This document shows positions 16,121 to 24,416 of a DNA stretch of 42,302 bases, piece after piece (within the stretch, counting starts at the first letter, position 1; each line of letters starts with the position of its first letter). The stretch lies in NCBI RefSeq assembly GCF_042657185.1, contig NZ_JBHSNN010000025.1; one strand, written 5' to 3'. Made by a program: the position numbers and the translations under genes. The notes under the pieces are model-generated. The model was not told the origin of the DNA and did not search any database. It was given only the letters and a program-made list of their open reading frames with translations. Source of the stretch: Ureibacillus thermophilus. Its GTDB lineage: Bacteria > Bacillota > Bacilli > Bacillales_A > Planococcaceae.

Positions 16121-17089
16121 ATGATTATTTTGGAGCGGAAAAAACCTGTAAAGCTTTTTCTGTTGGAAGCATTGCTAAGAAGATGGCAAGAAAGCGAGAG
16201 GGATTATGGATATTTTCGGGAACTTTATTTGCAAATGAAGAAAGGATATGAGGGGGAATTGAAGCTTGACCGCGAGTGGAAAGAGTTGATCATACCAACG
16301 GAATATTATTTGTTTCATCATTTTGAAACAGAAAATACATATGGGCATTCCCATCAAATTGATACGCTATTTATTTGTCCGAATTTTTTATGGTTATTGG
16401 AAATAAAAAATAGTTCTGGCCGCATCGATTTTCAAATGGAGAGGAATCAATTAATACGGACGCGATTTGACGGTACGACCGAAAGTTTGCGAAACCCCAT
16501 CGATCAAGCGGAAAGACATATCCGATTTTTAAAGGGTAAACTGGAAAAGTTGAACATGCATTTACCTCTTGTTTATTCGATTGTTATTGCGGATGCAACC
16601 ATCATTGGCCCTGTTTCGAATGCGATTTCCGTGTTCCATTTAGGGGGATTGCAGAGCAAATTGAATGCACTTTATCGCCAATACCCCAAAAAGCTTTCCT
16701 CACAGCAAATGGAACAGTTAAAAGATGAATTGGTGAAAATGCAAAATCCAACAAAGTGGAGTCCACAAATGGATGTGAGAAAAATTAAAAAAGGCGCCCT
16801 TTGTAAGCAGTGTGAATATCAAACGGTGATGTATTATAAAAAAGGCCGCTTTATTTGCCCGAAATGCAATTTTAAAGATAAAGAGACTTTCATTGAGGCT
16901 TTACATGATTACGCTCTATTGATTAAACCGTGGATTACAAATGCTGAATTTAGCCGTTTTTTTAATATTCATCCCAAGACGGCTTACGAATTGATAAAAA
17001 AACTGCCTCTTCAACAAAAGGGAGAAAAGCGGGGAAGAATTTATATCATCCCTGAAAATATACTGGATTGGAAAAGGAGATTAAGATAA
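16121..17089 (+). CDS. NERD-domain protein with zinc ribbon and C-terminal HTH
   Basis: 322 residues in three parts. Residues about 42-160 are a NERD (nuclease-related) domain: GYEGE near 42-46, Asp81 in HQIDTLFI and Glu94-Ile-Lys96 in WLLEIKNSSG give the PD-(D/E)xK-like core. A zinc ribbon follows with Cys228, Cys231, Cys246 and Cys249. The last 50 residues (WITNAEFSRFFNIHPKTAYEL) look like an HTH. NERD proteins are widespread in Firmicutes, and their function is mostly unproven; DNA processing or defence are suggested roles. AAGGGGGGATGGG precedes the ATG. It stands alone between the ABC importer and repeat-rich DNA. Confidence 0.85.
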   Translation: MIILERKKPVKLFLLEALLRRWQESERDYGYFRELYLQMKKGYEGELKLDREWKELIIPTEYYLFHHFETENTYGHSHQIDTLFICPNFLWLLEIKNSSGRIDFQMERNQLIRTRFDGTTESLRNPIDQAERHIRFLKGKLEKLNMHLPLVYSIVIADATIIGPVSNAISVFHLGGLQSKLNALYRQYPKKLSSQQMEQLKDELVKMQNPTKWSPQMDVRKIKKGALCKQCEYQTVMYYKKGRFICPKCNFKDKETFIEALHDYALLIKPWITNAEFSRFFNIHPKTAYELIKKLPLQQKGEKRGRIYIIPENILDWKRRLR

Positions 17090-17096
17090 TTCTGTG

Positions 17097-17175
17097 GATA
17101 TTGTCATAAAAACTAGGGTTATGTTTACAAAAACAGGGGATATTGTCACAAAATCTGGAGATAAAAAATCAAAAC
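17097..17175. repeat. Four 21-bp periodic repeats, locus 2
   Basis: Units begin at 17097, 17118, 17139 and 17160, with the core GATATTGTCACAAAA; the last is degenerate. Same family and period as 6871-6954. It lies immediately after the NERD gene stop codon and before the MITE-like copies. Confidence 0.8.
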
Positions 17176-17201
17176 AAAAAGAGGTTGGGACAAATCTAAA
17201 A

Positions 17202-17477
17202 AGAGGCTGGGACAAATCTAAAAAAACATCATTTTCTCCAAGGAGAAAATGATGTTTTTTTGATATGTTATTAAAATTGATTTCCGTTCCGGGGACGCTT
17301 TCCGCGGGCCCGGCTCGAGCCTCCTCGGAGCTCATTACTTCGCTCCTGCGGTGTCTCGAGACACGGGCTGTTCCCGCAGGAGTCGCCCCGTCACTCCAAT
17401 CAATTTTTAGTTATATCAATTTTTTATCAAAACTCTTTCAACTGCCCCTTTAATTTTTTGTTTATGTCCCAGCCTCT
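17202..17477. repeat. MITE-like dispersed element, copy B
   Basis: AGAGGCTGGGACAAA at the left and TTTATGTCCCAGCCTCT at the right. The left arm has a perfect AACATCATTTTCTC/GAGAAAATGATGTT hairpin with eight T's (17225-17262), which should act as a terminator for the NERD gene. The GC-rich core contains CGGGGACGCTTTCCGCGGGC, paired CTCGAG palindromes and CCCGCAGGAGTCG. A partial extra end (AGAGGTTGGGACAAATCT) precedes it at about 17180-17198. Confidence 0.82.
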
Positions 17478-17619
17478 TTTTGATAGGTTATTAAAATTGA
17501 TTTCCGTTCCGGGGACGCTTTCCGCGGCCCCGTCACTCCAATCAATTTTTCGTTAGTTCAATTTTTTATCAAAACTTTTTCAGCTACCCCTATCATTTTT
17601 TGTTTATGTCCCAGTCTTC
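17478..17619. repeat. MITE-like element, internally deleted copy C
   Basis: Follows copy B directly in the same orientation. It lacks the left end and hairpin, and about 80-90 bases of core between TTTCCGCGG and CCCCGTCACTCC. The remaining right half closely follows copy B. The deletion joins sites that both carry CCCG, consistent with slippage or short-homology deletion. Confidence 0.75.
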
Positions 17620-17626
17620 TCTATCA

Positions 17627-18886
17627 TTAAATCAACAATCCAAATAATGTGCTGTCTTTATTCACTTCTTTAAAATCGAATCCATTCACGCGCATGCGGT
17701 CGATTAAGCCTTCATAATCTTCAGGTTTGCTGATTTCGATTCCGACTAATGCAGGCCCTTCTTCTTTATTGTTTTTCTTCGTATATTCAAAACGAGTGAT
17801 ATCATCATTTGGGCCAAGCACCACTGTTAAGAACTGACGCAATGCTCCTGCCCGTTGTGGGAAGTTGACGATAAAGTAATGCAATAAGCCTTCGTATAGC
17901 AAGGATTTTTCTTTGATTTCCTGCATGCGGCTGATATCATTATTGCCTCCTGTGATAATGGCAACCGCCGTTTTTCCTTTCAACTGGTCTGCGTAGAAAT
18001 CAAGAGCAGATACTGGCAGTGCACCGGATGGTTCTGCAATGATGGCATGTTTGTTATATAAATCAAGAATTGTTGTACTTACTTTACCTTCAGGGACTGT
18101 AATAATATCATCTAAATATTTGCGGCAAATTTCATATGTGATTTGTCCAACGCATTGAACGGCTGTACCGTCGCAGAATTTATCAATTTTTTCTAAAGCG
18201 ACTGGCCCTCCATTTTCAAAGGCTGCTTTCATGCTTGGTGCGCCTTCTGGTTCAACGCCAATTACTTTTGTAGAAGGCGAGATATTTTTAATATAGGCAG
18301 CAACCCCACTCATGAGTCCTCCGCCGCCAATGCCTCCAAATACAAAATCAAGAGGTTCATCTATATCATTTAAAATTTCGACGCCGACCGTTCCTTGTCC
18401 AGCGATAATATCATAATCGTCAAAAGGATGAATGAAAATCATATCATGTTCTAAGCAATAATCCATGGCTGCATTGGCAGAATCATCAAATGTATCGCCA
18501 GCCAACACAATTTCCACATAATCGCGGCCGAACATGCGCACTTGATCAATTTTTTGTTTCGGTGTAGTCAGTGGCATAAAAATAGTCCCTCTAATTTTCA
18601 AATGGGAGCAGGAATAAGCCACACCTTGGGCATGATTGCCGGCAGAAGCGCATACAACGCCTCGTACACGTGCTTCGTTTTCAATTTTTTTTATTTTATA
18701 ATAGGCGCCGCGCAATTTAAAAGAACGCACTGATTGCAAATCTTCGCGTTTAAAATAAATATTTGCACCATACTTTTCTGACAAATATTCATTTTTTTGC
18801 AATGGTGTATGAAGGACGACATCTTTTAACTGATGTTGAGCTTTTAAGACGTTCTCGACTGTAAAACTTTTATCCGCAACTTCCAT
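17627..18886 (-). CDS. ilvA: Threonine ammonia-lyase (threonine dehydratase)
   Basis: PLP enzyme converting threonine to 2-oxobutyrate, the first step of isoleucine synthesis. PLP lysine Lys57 lies in SVRSFKLRGAY, the phosphate-binding GGIGGGGLMSG near residue 190, and CASAGNHAQG is intact. Residues about 335-419 (FIVNFPQRAGALRQFL) form the single ACT-like regulatory domain, as in the B. subtilis enzyme, giving the normal length of 419. A GGAGG site precedes the ATG. It stands alone, with repeat copy C directly at its 3' end. Feedback inhibition by isoleucine is expected from the ACT-like domain. Confidence 0.95.
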   Translation of the reverse strand: MEVADKSFTVENVLKAQHQLKDVVLHTPLQKNEYLSEKYGANIYFKREDLQSVRSFKLRGAYYKIKKIENEARVRGVVCASAGNHAQGVAYSCSHLKIRGTIFMPLTTPKQKIDQVRMFGRDYVEIVLAGDTFDDSANAAMDYCLEHDMIFIHPFDDYDIIAGQGTVGVEILNDIDEPLDFVFGGIGGGGLMSGVAAYIKNISPSTKVIGVEPEGAPSMKAAFENGGPVALEKIDKFCDGTAVQCVGQITYEICRKYLDDIITVPEGKVSTTILDLYNKHAIIAEPSGALPVSALDFYADQLKGKTAVAIITGGNNDISRMQEIKEKSLLYEGLLHYFIVNFPQRAGALRQFLTVVLGPNDDITRFEYTKKNNKEEGPALVGIEISKPEDYEGLIDRMRVNGFDFKEVNKDSTLFGLLI

Positions 18887-19070
18887 TTAATTTTAACCTC
18901 CATAAGTATCAGCATTTATATATTTTATCATAAAATTCGTTATTTTACGAAATTTTAAATATATAAATAATATACAGAATAGTCTAAAGACCGCTTTTGA
19001 AAAAATCAAGGACGAATCCATAAAAGACGAAAAATTTTAATTAAAAACGTTTTCAATATAATGCGTAAAA

Positions 19071-19105
19071 AAACCACCATTTTCGCCAAAGAAAAATGGT
19101 GGTTT
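19071..19105. terminator. Terminator after the YjiH-type gene
   Basis: AAACCACCATTTTC pairs with GAAAAATGGTGGTTT; the T run lies on the minus strand. Confidence 0.85.
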
Positions 19106-19109
19106 CGAG

Positions 19110-20462
19110 TTAAAAGATAAAATGGGCAATGAGGGCCACAATCGGAATGGAAATGATTGTGCGGATTAAAAAGATGATGAACAAATCCCATAATTTTAAT
19201 GGAAGTTTTGTACCTAAGATCAGCCCGCCGACTTCGGACATGTAAATCAATTGAGTGACGGAAACGGTTGCGATGAAGAAGCGCGTCAATTCCGACTCGA
19301 TTCCGGCACCCAAAATAGAAGGCAGCAGCATATCCGCAAATCCGATAATCATCGTTTGGGCTGCATCTTCTGCATAAGGGATTTGGAACAACTGTAATAT
19401 CGGTTCAAAAGGCATTCCCAATACTTTAAAGAAGCTTGTGTATTCCGCAAGAATCAAAGCGATTGTACCGAACGACATAATGACAGGCGTAATGGCAATC
19501 CACATTTCCAACACATTTCGAAAGCCGGAGCCGACCACTTTCAATAGGTTTTGGTTGCTTTCGGCTTTTTCCAACGCATTTTTCAAACCGAAAGTAAATA
19601 CGTTGAACCCTTCCGGAACATCCTCACGATGACCTTCCGGAGAAGAGCCGTCAAAGTATGTATCCGGCTTATTTCTCAAAGGATAGATTCTCGGCATGAT
19701 TACCGCCAAAATCAGCCCAACCAAAATGACTGTCCCGTAAAACTGTAAGAAATATTGGCCAAGATTCACTGTTTCAACAATCACAAAACAGAAGGTGATG
19801 GAAACCACAGAGAAAGTTGTTGCAATGGTTGCCGCTTCCCGTGCGGTATAGTTTCTTTCCTCATATTGTCTGCTTGTAAGAAGTACCCCGATTGTACCAT
19901 CGCCGACCCATGAAGCCAAACAGTCGATGGCGGCACGTCCGGGAATTTTGAAAATCGGGCGCATGATTTTCACCATCATGGAACCGAAAAACTCCAACAA
20001 TCCAAAGTCCGTCAGAAGCGGCAAGAGCAACCCTGCAAACAGGAATAATGGAAACATCATTGTCACCAAGCCGCCATCCGGATTCAATAACAAACCGGAC
20101 GTATTCTCGCTGGTGAAAGCTTCAGGTCCGATTCGGAATAAATACAGTGTAGCGAAAATGACCGCCAGAACCCGCATGATTGTCCAAAACAGGCGGGTGC
20201 GGAATAATGTATCAAAAATCGTCACTTTCCCTGATTGGGGGATAAAGTGCATTACGATTGAACCAACAGCAGCAATTATAAACACTATATACGCAAACCA
20301 ATGGATAAAAGAAACGACTTTTCCTGAAAGACCATTCGCTAGAAGCGCGATTGGAACTTTGAGTCCATCCGGCGTATTCACAGGAATAATAAATAAAAAG
20401 ATCCCTAAAACCGAAAGACATATGAACAGTAACCATATATATGGATGGAATTTTTTTTTCAT
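19110..20462 (-). CDS. YjiH family membrane protein with nucleoside-recognition (Gate) domain
   Basis: A 450-residue protein with about ten to eleven hydrophobic segments. Residues near 150-260 (LTDFGLLEFFGSMMVKIMRPIF, then WVGDGTIGVLLTSRQYEE) match the Gate/nucleoside-recognition domain, and the whole follows the YjiH pattern. The transported substrate is unknown. GAGGGG precedes the ATG, which is itself followed by a basic MKKKFHPY start. It is a single-gene unit with a terminator downstream; the 220 bases upstream, to the symporter terminator, hold no other gene. Confidence 0.85.
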   Translation of the reverse strand: MKKKFHPYIWLLFICLSVLGIFLFIIPVNTPDGLKVPIALLANGLSGKVVSFIHWFAYIVFIIAAVGSIVMHFIPQSGKVTIFDTLFRTRLFWTIMRVLAVIFATLYLFRIGPEAFTSENTSGLLLNPDGGLVTMMFPLFLFAGLLLPLLTDFGLLEFFGSMMVKIMRPIFKIPGRAAIDCLASWVGDGTIGVLLTSRQYEERNYTAREAATIATTFSVVSITFCFVIVETVNLGQYFLQFYGTVILVGLILAVIMPRIYPLRNKPDTYFDGSSPEGHREDVPEGFNVFTFGLKNALEKAESNQNLLKVVGSGFRNVLEMWIAITPVIMSFGTIALILAEYTSFFKVLGMPFEPILQLFQIPYAEDAAQTMIIGFADMLLPSILGAGIESELTRFFIATVSVTQLIYMSEVGGLILGTKLPLKLWDLFIIFLIRTIISIPIVALIAHFIF

Positions 20463-20624
20463 AAGTACCCCTCATCAATTTTATTTTGCATATTTATACA
20501 CTATAAATGCTATTTATACGAATGTCCATATATAGAGAAAAAGAAATTATATTCCGAAATTTTATACTTTTTGTACATTTTTTCTGTGATAAGGATGGAA
20601 AAGCATGTCTTGATGCAAAAAGAA

Positions 20625-20659
20625 AAACACACCATCTTTTGTATATAAATGGTGTGTTT
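20625..20659. terminator. Terminator of the symporter operon
   Basis: AAACACACCAT and ATGGTGTGTTT arms around a 13-base loop, with a T-rich tail on the minus strand. Confidence 0.85.
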
Positions 20660-20683
20660 GGTATGAAAATCTACTATTTAATA

Positions 20684-22234
20684 TTAATGATGCGATACTT
20701 CGGATACTGCAACACCAGTATTCGCTTTAACACGGATTTCATGGTATACTTTTTCGGCGTTTTTCGATTTATTTGAAGTCAATACAGTACCTAAATATCC
20801 AGCGATAAAGCCTAACGGAATTGTAATGATGGCTGGAACTGAAAGAGGAACTAATGGTTCGCCGACAAAGATTGCTGCGCCTTCCACCGGGTTCCATACG
20901 TTTGGCCCCATTGCCCCCAATACCAAACAGGAAATCAATCCAGTTGCCATTGCAGCGATAACGCCGTTTGAATTGAATTTTTTCCAGTAAATTGTATATA
21001 GAATAACCGGCAAGTTGGCTGATGCTCCAATACAGAAAGCAAATGAAACTAGGAATGAAACGTTCAAGCTTTGGGCAAACAGCGCCAAAATGATCGAAAT
21101 CACGGCAATTGAAATGGAACCGATACGAGCTGCCAACACTTGTTGTTTCTCAGTCAATTTTCCGTCTTTGATAATTTCGCCATAAATATCATGGGAAATT
21201 GCTGAAGCGCCAGTCAACACCAATCCGGACACTACCGCCAAAATTGTTGCGAATGCAACGGCTGCAACGAACGATAATAGAATGTTGCCGCCCAAATATT
21301 CCGCCAACAGTGGAGCAGCAGTGTTTCCGGCAGCGTTTTCCGCCTTGATTACATCAATTCCGACAAAATGCATTGCACCGAATCCCAGGAAAATTGTCAA
21401 TGAGAAGAAAATCGCCGTAATCCAAGTTGTCCAGGAAATGGATGTGCGGGCCGTTTTCGCATCTTTTACCGTAAAGAATCTCATTAAGATATGCGGAAGG
21501 CCGGATGTTCCCAATACCAACGCCATCATCATCGATATAGAATCGATCATGGAAGTGTATTTGATTCCCGGAACTAAGTATTGATCCCCGTGTTGAGTGG
21601 AAATTGTGTCAAACATTTTCATTAAGCTGAAATCAAATTTCCAGAATACCAAGAATGCCAATAGTGTTGTACCGAACAATAACAGGCAGGCCTTGATGAT
21701 TTGCACCCAAGATGTGGCAGTCATACCGCCGAACAATACGTATGTTGTCATCATGACGCCGACGATAATAACGGCCAACCAATAATCAATGCCGAACAAT
21801 AATTTAATGAGAGCCCCTGCACCTACAAGTTGGGCAATCATATAAAGGATAACGATTGTAATCGTAGAAGTGGCAGCGATGCCTCGGATTCGTTTTTCAG
21901 TGAAGCGTGCAGTCAACATATCCGCCAATGTGTAGCGTCCCAGATTGCGCATTGGTTCTGCAATAATGTAAAGAAGCACCAAGTTCGCAACTACATAACC
22001 GACAGAGAAGAAGAAGCCATCGAATCCAGTCAACGCTATCGCACCGGATACCCCCAAAAACGCGGCAGCCGACAAGTAGTCACCGGCAATGGCAAGTCCG
22101 TTTTGCCAACCCTTCAATCCACCGCCAGCTGTATAGAAATCGCTGGCCGAAGATGTGCGTTTGGCTGCGATATACGTAACGACCAATGTCAAACCTACAA
22201 TTCCCAAGAAGAATGCTATTGTAATTAAATTCAT
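20684..22234 (-). CDS. actP: Cation/acetate symporter (ActP-like, sodium:solute symporter family)
   Basis: A 516-residue symporter with 13 predicted hydrophobic segments. The SSF signature is seen in FYTAGGGLKGWQNGLAIAGDYLSAA and GYVVANLVLLYIIAEPMRNLGRYTLADML. The arrangement with a DUF485 gene directly before it, overlapping by one base (TAATG), is that of acetate permease ActP with YjcH. It should import acetate or similar short carboxylates with sodium or protons; the precise substrate (acetate, pyruvate, propionate) is not proven by sequence. Confidence 0.88.
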   Translation of the reverse strand: MNLITIAFFLGIVGLTLVVTYIAAKRTSSASDFYTAGGGLKGWQNGLAIAGDYLSAAAFLGVSGAIALTGFDGFFFSVGYVVANLVLLYIIAEPMRNLGRYTLADMLTARFTEKRIRGIAATSTITIVILYMIAQLVGAGALIKLLFGIDYWLAVIIVGVMMTTYVLFGGMTATSWVQIIKACLLLFGTTLLAFLVFWKFDFSLMKMFDTISTQHGDQYLVPGIKYTSMIDSISMMMALVLGTSGLPHILMRFFTVKDAKTARTSISWTTWITAIFFSLTIFLGFGAMHFVGIDVIKAENAAGNTAAPLLAEYLGGNILLSFVAAVAFATILAVVSGLVLTGASAISHDIYGEIIKDGKLTEKQQVLAARIGSISIAVISIILALFAQSLNVSFLVSFAFCIGASANLPVILYTIYWKKFNSNGVIAAMATGLISCLVLGAMGPNVWNPVEGAAIFVGEPLVPLSVPAIITIPLGFIAGYLGTVLTSNKSKNAEKVYHEIRVKANTGVAVSEVSHH

Positions 22235-22617
22235 TATTTTTCACCACCTTGTTCATATTCACGTAAAACTTCTGCAGCGATTTGATCGAATTTTGGTGCC
22301 ATCTTTGTATATAACGCACAAAGCACCACTGTCATTACGAAAAGGCCGGCAGAATAAACCCAAACTCCAGTAATGTTTCCAATCCATTTCTGTTGTAATA
22401 CAGGTGTGAACGCCAAAATCGGCAATAAGATGTAAAGGAACAAAAATACCCCTGTAGTACCGAATAAAAAGGTGTTTTTCTTTCTTACAAAGCTGTTGAA
22501 AGTTTCCATATTATTGATTTTCTCATAATTTATGGAATCGTTTTTCGCCTTTTTTATAGGTGAATCTGGTTTTTCTTTTGTTAAATTTGGATTTTTTACC
22601 GTTGATACATTTGTCAT
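22234..22617 (-). CDS. DUF485 membrane protein, partner of the ActP-like symporter
   Basis: A 127-residue protein. It has a hydrophilic 45-residue N-terminus, then two transmembrane helices (FLFGTTGVFLFLYILLPIL and GVWVYSAGLFVMTVVLCAL) and a charged tail. This is the DUF485/YjcH family; these proteins are almost always encoded ahead of an SSF symporter and may help its assembly. I used the ATG at 22617, preceded by AAGGGGGAATTCGAT, rather than an upstream in-frame ATG without a ribosome-binding site. Confidence 0.85.
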   Translation of the reverse strand: MTNVSTVKNPNLTKEKPDSPIKKAKNDSINYEKINNMETFNSFVRKKNTFLFGTTGVFLFLYILLPILAFTPVLQQKWIGNITGVWVYSAGLFVMTVVLCALYTKMAPKFDQIAAEVLREYEQGGEK

Positions 22618-22691
22618 ATCGAATTCCCCCTTACGAAAAATTATTCTGTTTAAAACGTTATATTTCTGCTCCATCCCTTTCGCATGATACT

Positions 22692-22720
22692 ATTCTAGGA
22701 GACAAATTCTTATAATTCAA
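22692..22720 (-). promoter_or_regulatory. Probable SigA promoter of the DUF485-actP operon
   Basis: TTGAAT (22715-22720), 17 bases and TAGAAT (22692-22697), giving a leader of about 65 bases. Confidence 0.6.
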
Positions 22721-23138
22721 TATTAAAATTTTGTAAAATCCAAATCTCAAAATATTCCATATCAATTAACTATCTTTGAATTATCAACAATTTTTCTATA
22801 TTTTTCTTGGAAAAGGGGAGAGGGAAAAGTTTTACTCATAGAATATTCGACGATTTATTTGTATAAAAAAGAGAAAAATAAACAAGATGCAGAAATATGG
22901 TATTAGGGGAGGTCAGTATAATAATTTGTGAAAAATATAACATAATTCAAATTTCTGTTATATAACAAATGTGGGATAATAAAAATTTGATAACTAAAAA
23001 AATTAAAAAAATTTTTCTTGACTGAGAATTTTACTGTTATTTCGCAGAAAATTGTAAACTTTTGTTAGATATCAAATGTCTAAAAAGGCTGAAATTTACA
23101 GTTTTTTGTTGGAACGTGCAAGGTTTTGAACAAAAAAA

Positions 23139-23172
23139 GGCAGTATAAACCTTGTCAGTGGTTTGTACTGCC
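23139..23172 (-). terminator. Terminator of the yojF-bshB2 operon
   Basis: GGCAGTA-AAACC and its complement form a long stem, with TTTTTTTG following on the minus strand. Confidence 0.9.
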
Positions 23173-23184
23173 AATTGGATTTGA

Positions 23185-23865
23185 TTACTCTTCATCGAAT
23201 GTAATCGTATAAAATTTTTCGTAGTGGAACCAACTGTCGCTCATTGGCTGTCCTTCATCTACACGCTTGTTGTTTTCTTCAATCATCCATGCCGTTTGGG
23301 AATTATGGGCCAGCAATGTTTTCAATTTATCTTCTTTCACGCTGGAAATATCGATTACAACATCAGGTTCTCCAATTTCAGCAACGGTGTTATTCGCAAA
23401 GGCTACTCCGTAAACAACAGGGCGCTTTTCTTTTGGCATGCGTCGAACTGCTTCCACCACTGCACGAGCTGTTGCTTCGTGGTCTGGGTGCACACTGTAA
23501 TTTGGATAGAATGTGATAATGAGAGAAGGGTTCACTTCATCAATTAAATCTTGAACGAGCTTCACCATTTTTTCATCATCTTCAAATTCAACGGTTTTAT
23601 CTCGGAAGCCCATCATCCGCAAATCTTCAATTCCCATTGCCTCGCAAGCTTTTAGCAGCTCTTTGCGGCGAATTTCTGGCAGCGATTCGCGGGTAGCAAA
23701 AGGTGGATTTCCAAGATTGCGTCCCATTTCTCCTAATGTTAAACAAGCGTATGTAACCGGAACTCCCATGTTTCGATAGAGCCGAATTAGCCCAGCGGAT
23801 GAGAACGCTTCATCATCTGGATGAGGAAAGACCATTAAAATATGGCGTTGTGGTGTTAAAGTCAT
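23185..23865 (-). CDS. bshB2: Bacillithiol biosynthesis deacetylase BshB2
   Basis: LmbE/PIG-L-type zinc deacetylase that removes acetate from GlcNAc-malate in bacillithiol synthesis. Zinc-site motif PHPDDEAFSSAG is near the start and HPDHEA further on. The length (226 from the chosen start) and the pairing with YojF identify BshB2 (YojG) rather than BshB1. The ATG at 23865 follows GAAAGGGGGATCAAC; a longer frame reaching 23913 overlaps yojF without ribosome-binding support. It might also act in bacillithiol-S-conjugate amidase reactions, as relatives do. Confidence 0.93.
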   Translation of the reverse strand: MTLTPQRHILMVFPHPDDEAFSSAGLIRLYRNMGVPVTYACLTLGEMGRNLGNPPFATRESLPEIRRKELLKACEAMGIEDLRMMGFRDKTVEFEDDEKMVKLVQDLIDEVNPSLIITFYPNYSVHPDHEATARAVVEAVRRMPKEKRPVVYGVAFANNTVAEIGEPDVVIDISSVKEDKLKTLLAHNSQTAWMIEENNKRVDEGQPMSDSWFHYEKFYTITFDEE

Positions 23866-23878
23866 GTTGATCCCCCTT

Positions 23879-24226
23879 TCAAGCAAATGGTGTTTCACTG
23901 ATTTCAAGCGCAATGGCTAACTTTCCTTCTTGGTTCAACCCAGCCATGAGCAGCCGTCCTTGCTCGTCTACTTCATAATGGGTAATCCCTTGGGCATAAA
24001 CCCATCCATTTTCCAATTTCAATCCTATACGGTGGGGATTGTCATCGATGACTTTACCATGCTCATATCGAATTTTGGCATTGCGTATAAATGCACTTGC
24101 GTTAAAAAATTGTTCATTGAAGTGGGTAGCGTATGAGCCGTTTGTTGTTTCCAGGTGTATATAGACGTCTTTCTTTGCAAAAGAATCAATCAGTTTTTGA
24201 AGCTCTTGCACATCTACTTCTTTCAT
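23879..24226 (-). CDS. yojF: YojF family protein (DUF1806)
   Basis: A 115-residue beta-rich protein (DVYIHLETTNGSYATHFNEQFFNASAFIRN) matching YojF. In B. subtilis yojF also lies immediately before bshB2/yojG, as here with a 13-base gap, so a role connected to bacillithiol chemistry is likely; the activity is unknown. AAAGGGGAATGTGA precedes the ATG. Confidence 0.9.
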   Translation of the reverse strand: MKEVDVQELQKLIDSFAKKDVYIHLETTNGSYATHFNEQFFNASAFIRNAKIRYEHGKVIDDNPHRIGLKLENGWVYAQGITHYEVDEQGRLLMAGLNQEGKLAIALEISETPFA

Positions 24227-24326
24227 TCACATTCCCCTTTCCCGAAAGACTATGCTACTAGTATAGTAAAAAGTTCCACATGATGAAAAACAAAAAGCAA
24301 CATAAATTCGAAAAGGGCAAATAAAA

Positions 24327-24370
24327 AAGAAACACCCATACATTTTATTGTACGGATGTTTCTTTTTTCT
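24327..24370. terminator. Terminator downstream of pdxK
   Basis: AAGAAACA-CC-TAC pairs with GTA-GG-TGTTTCTT, with T runs on both sides, so it can act in both directions. Confidence 0.75.
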
Positions 24371-24416
24371 CATGCCATTTATTCTGAATTTCTTTTTAAG
24401 AAAGGGAGAAATTTTA

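Larger units (their letters stand above)
22618..23184. other. AT-rich intergenic region with the symporter promoter
   Basis: About 570 bases. The minus strand has a probable promoter at 22692-22720 and the bshB2 terminator at its far end. The stretch 22740-23130 is very AT-rich, with several short A/T runs; I see no convincing ORF or RNA in it. Confidence 0.6.

Noticed and set aside
19927..20535. Long plus-strand ORF opposite the YjiH-type gene
   Set aside because: It is antisense to a well-supported membrane-protein gene and its product resembles no protein; a codon-usage shadow.
22647..22662. Possible catabolite-response element (TAAAACGTTATA) upstream of the DUF485-actP operon
   Set aside because: The central ACG part fits, but the outer TG and CA of the consensus are missing.
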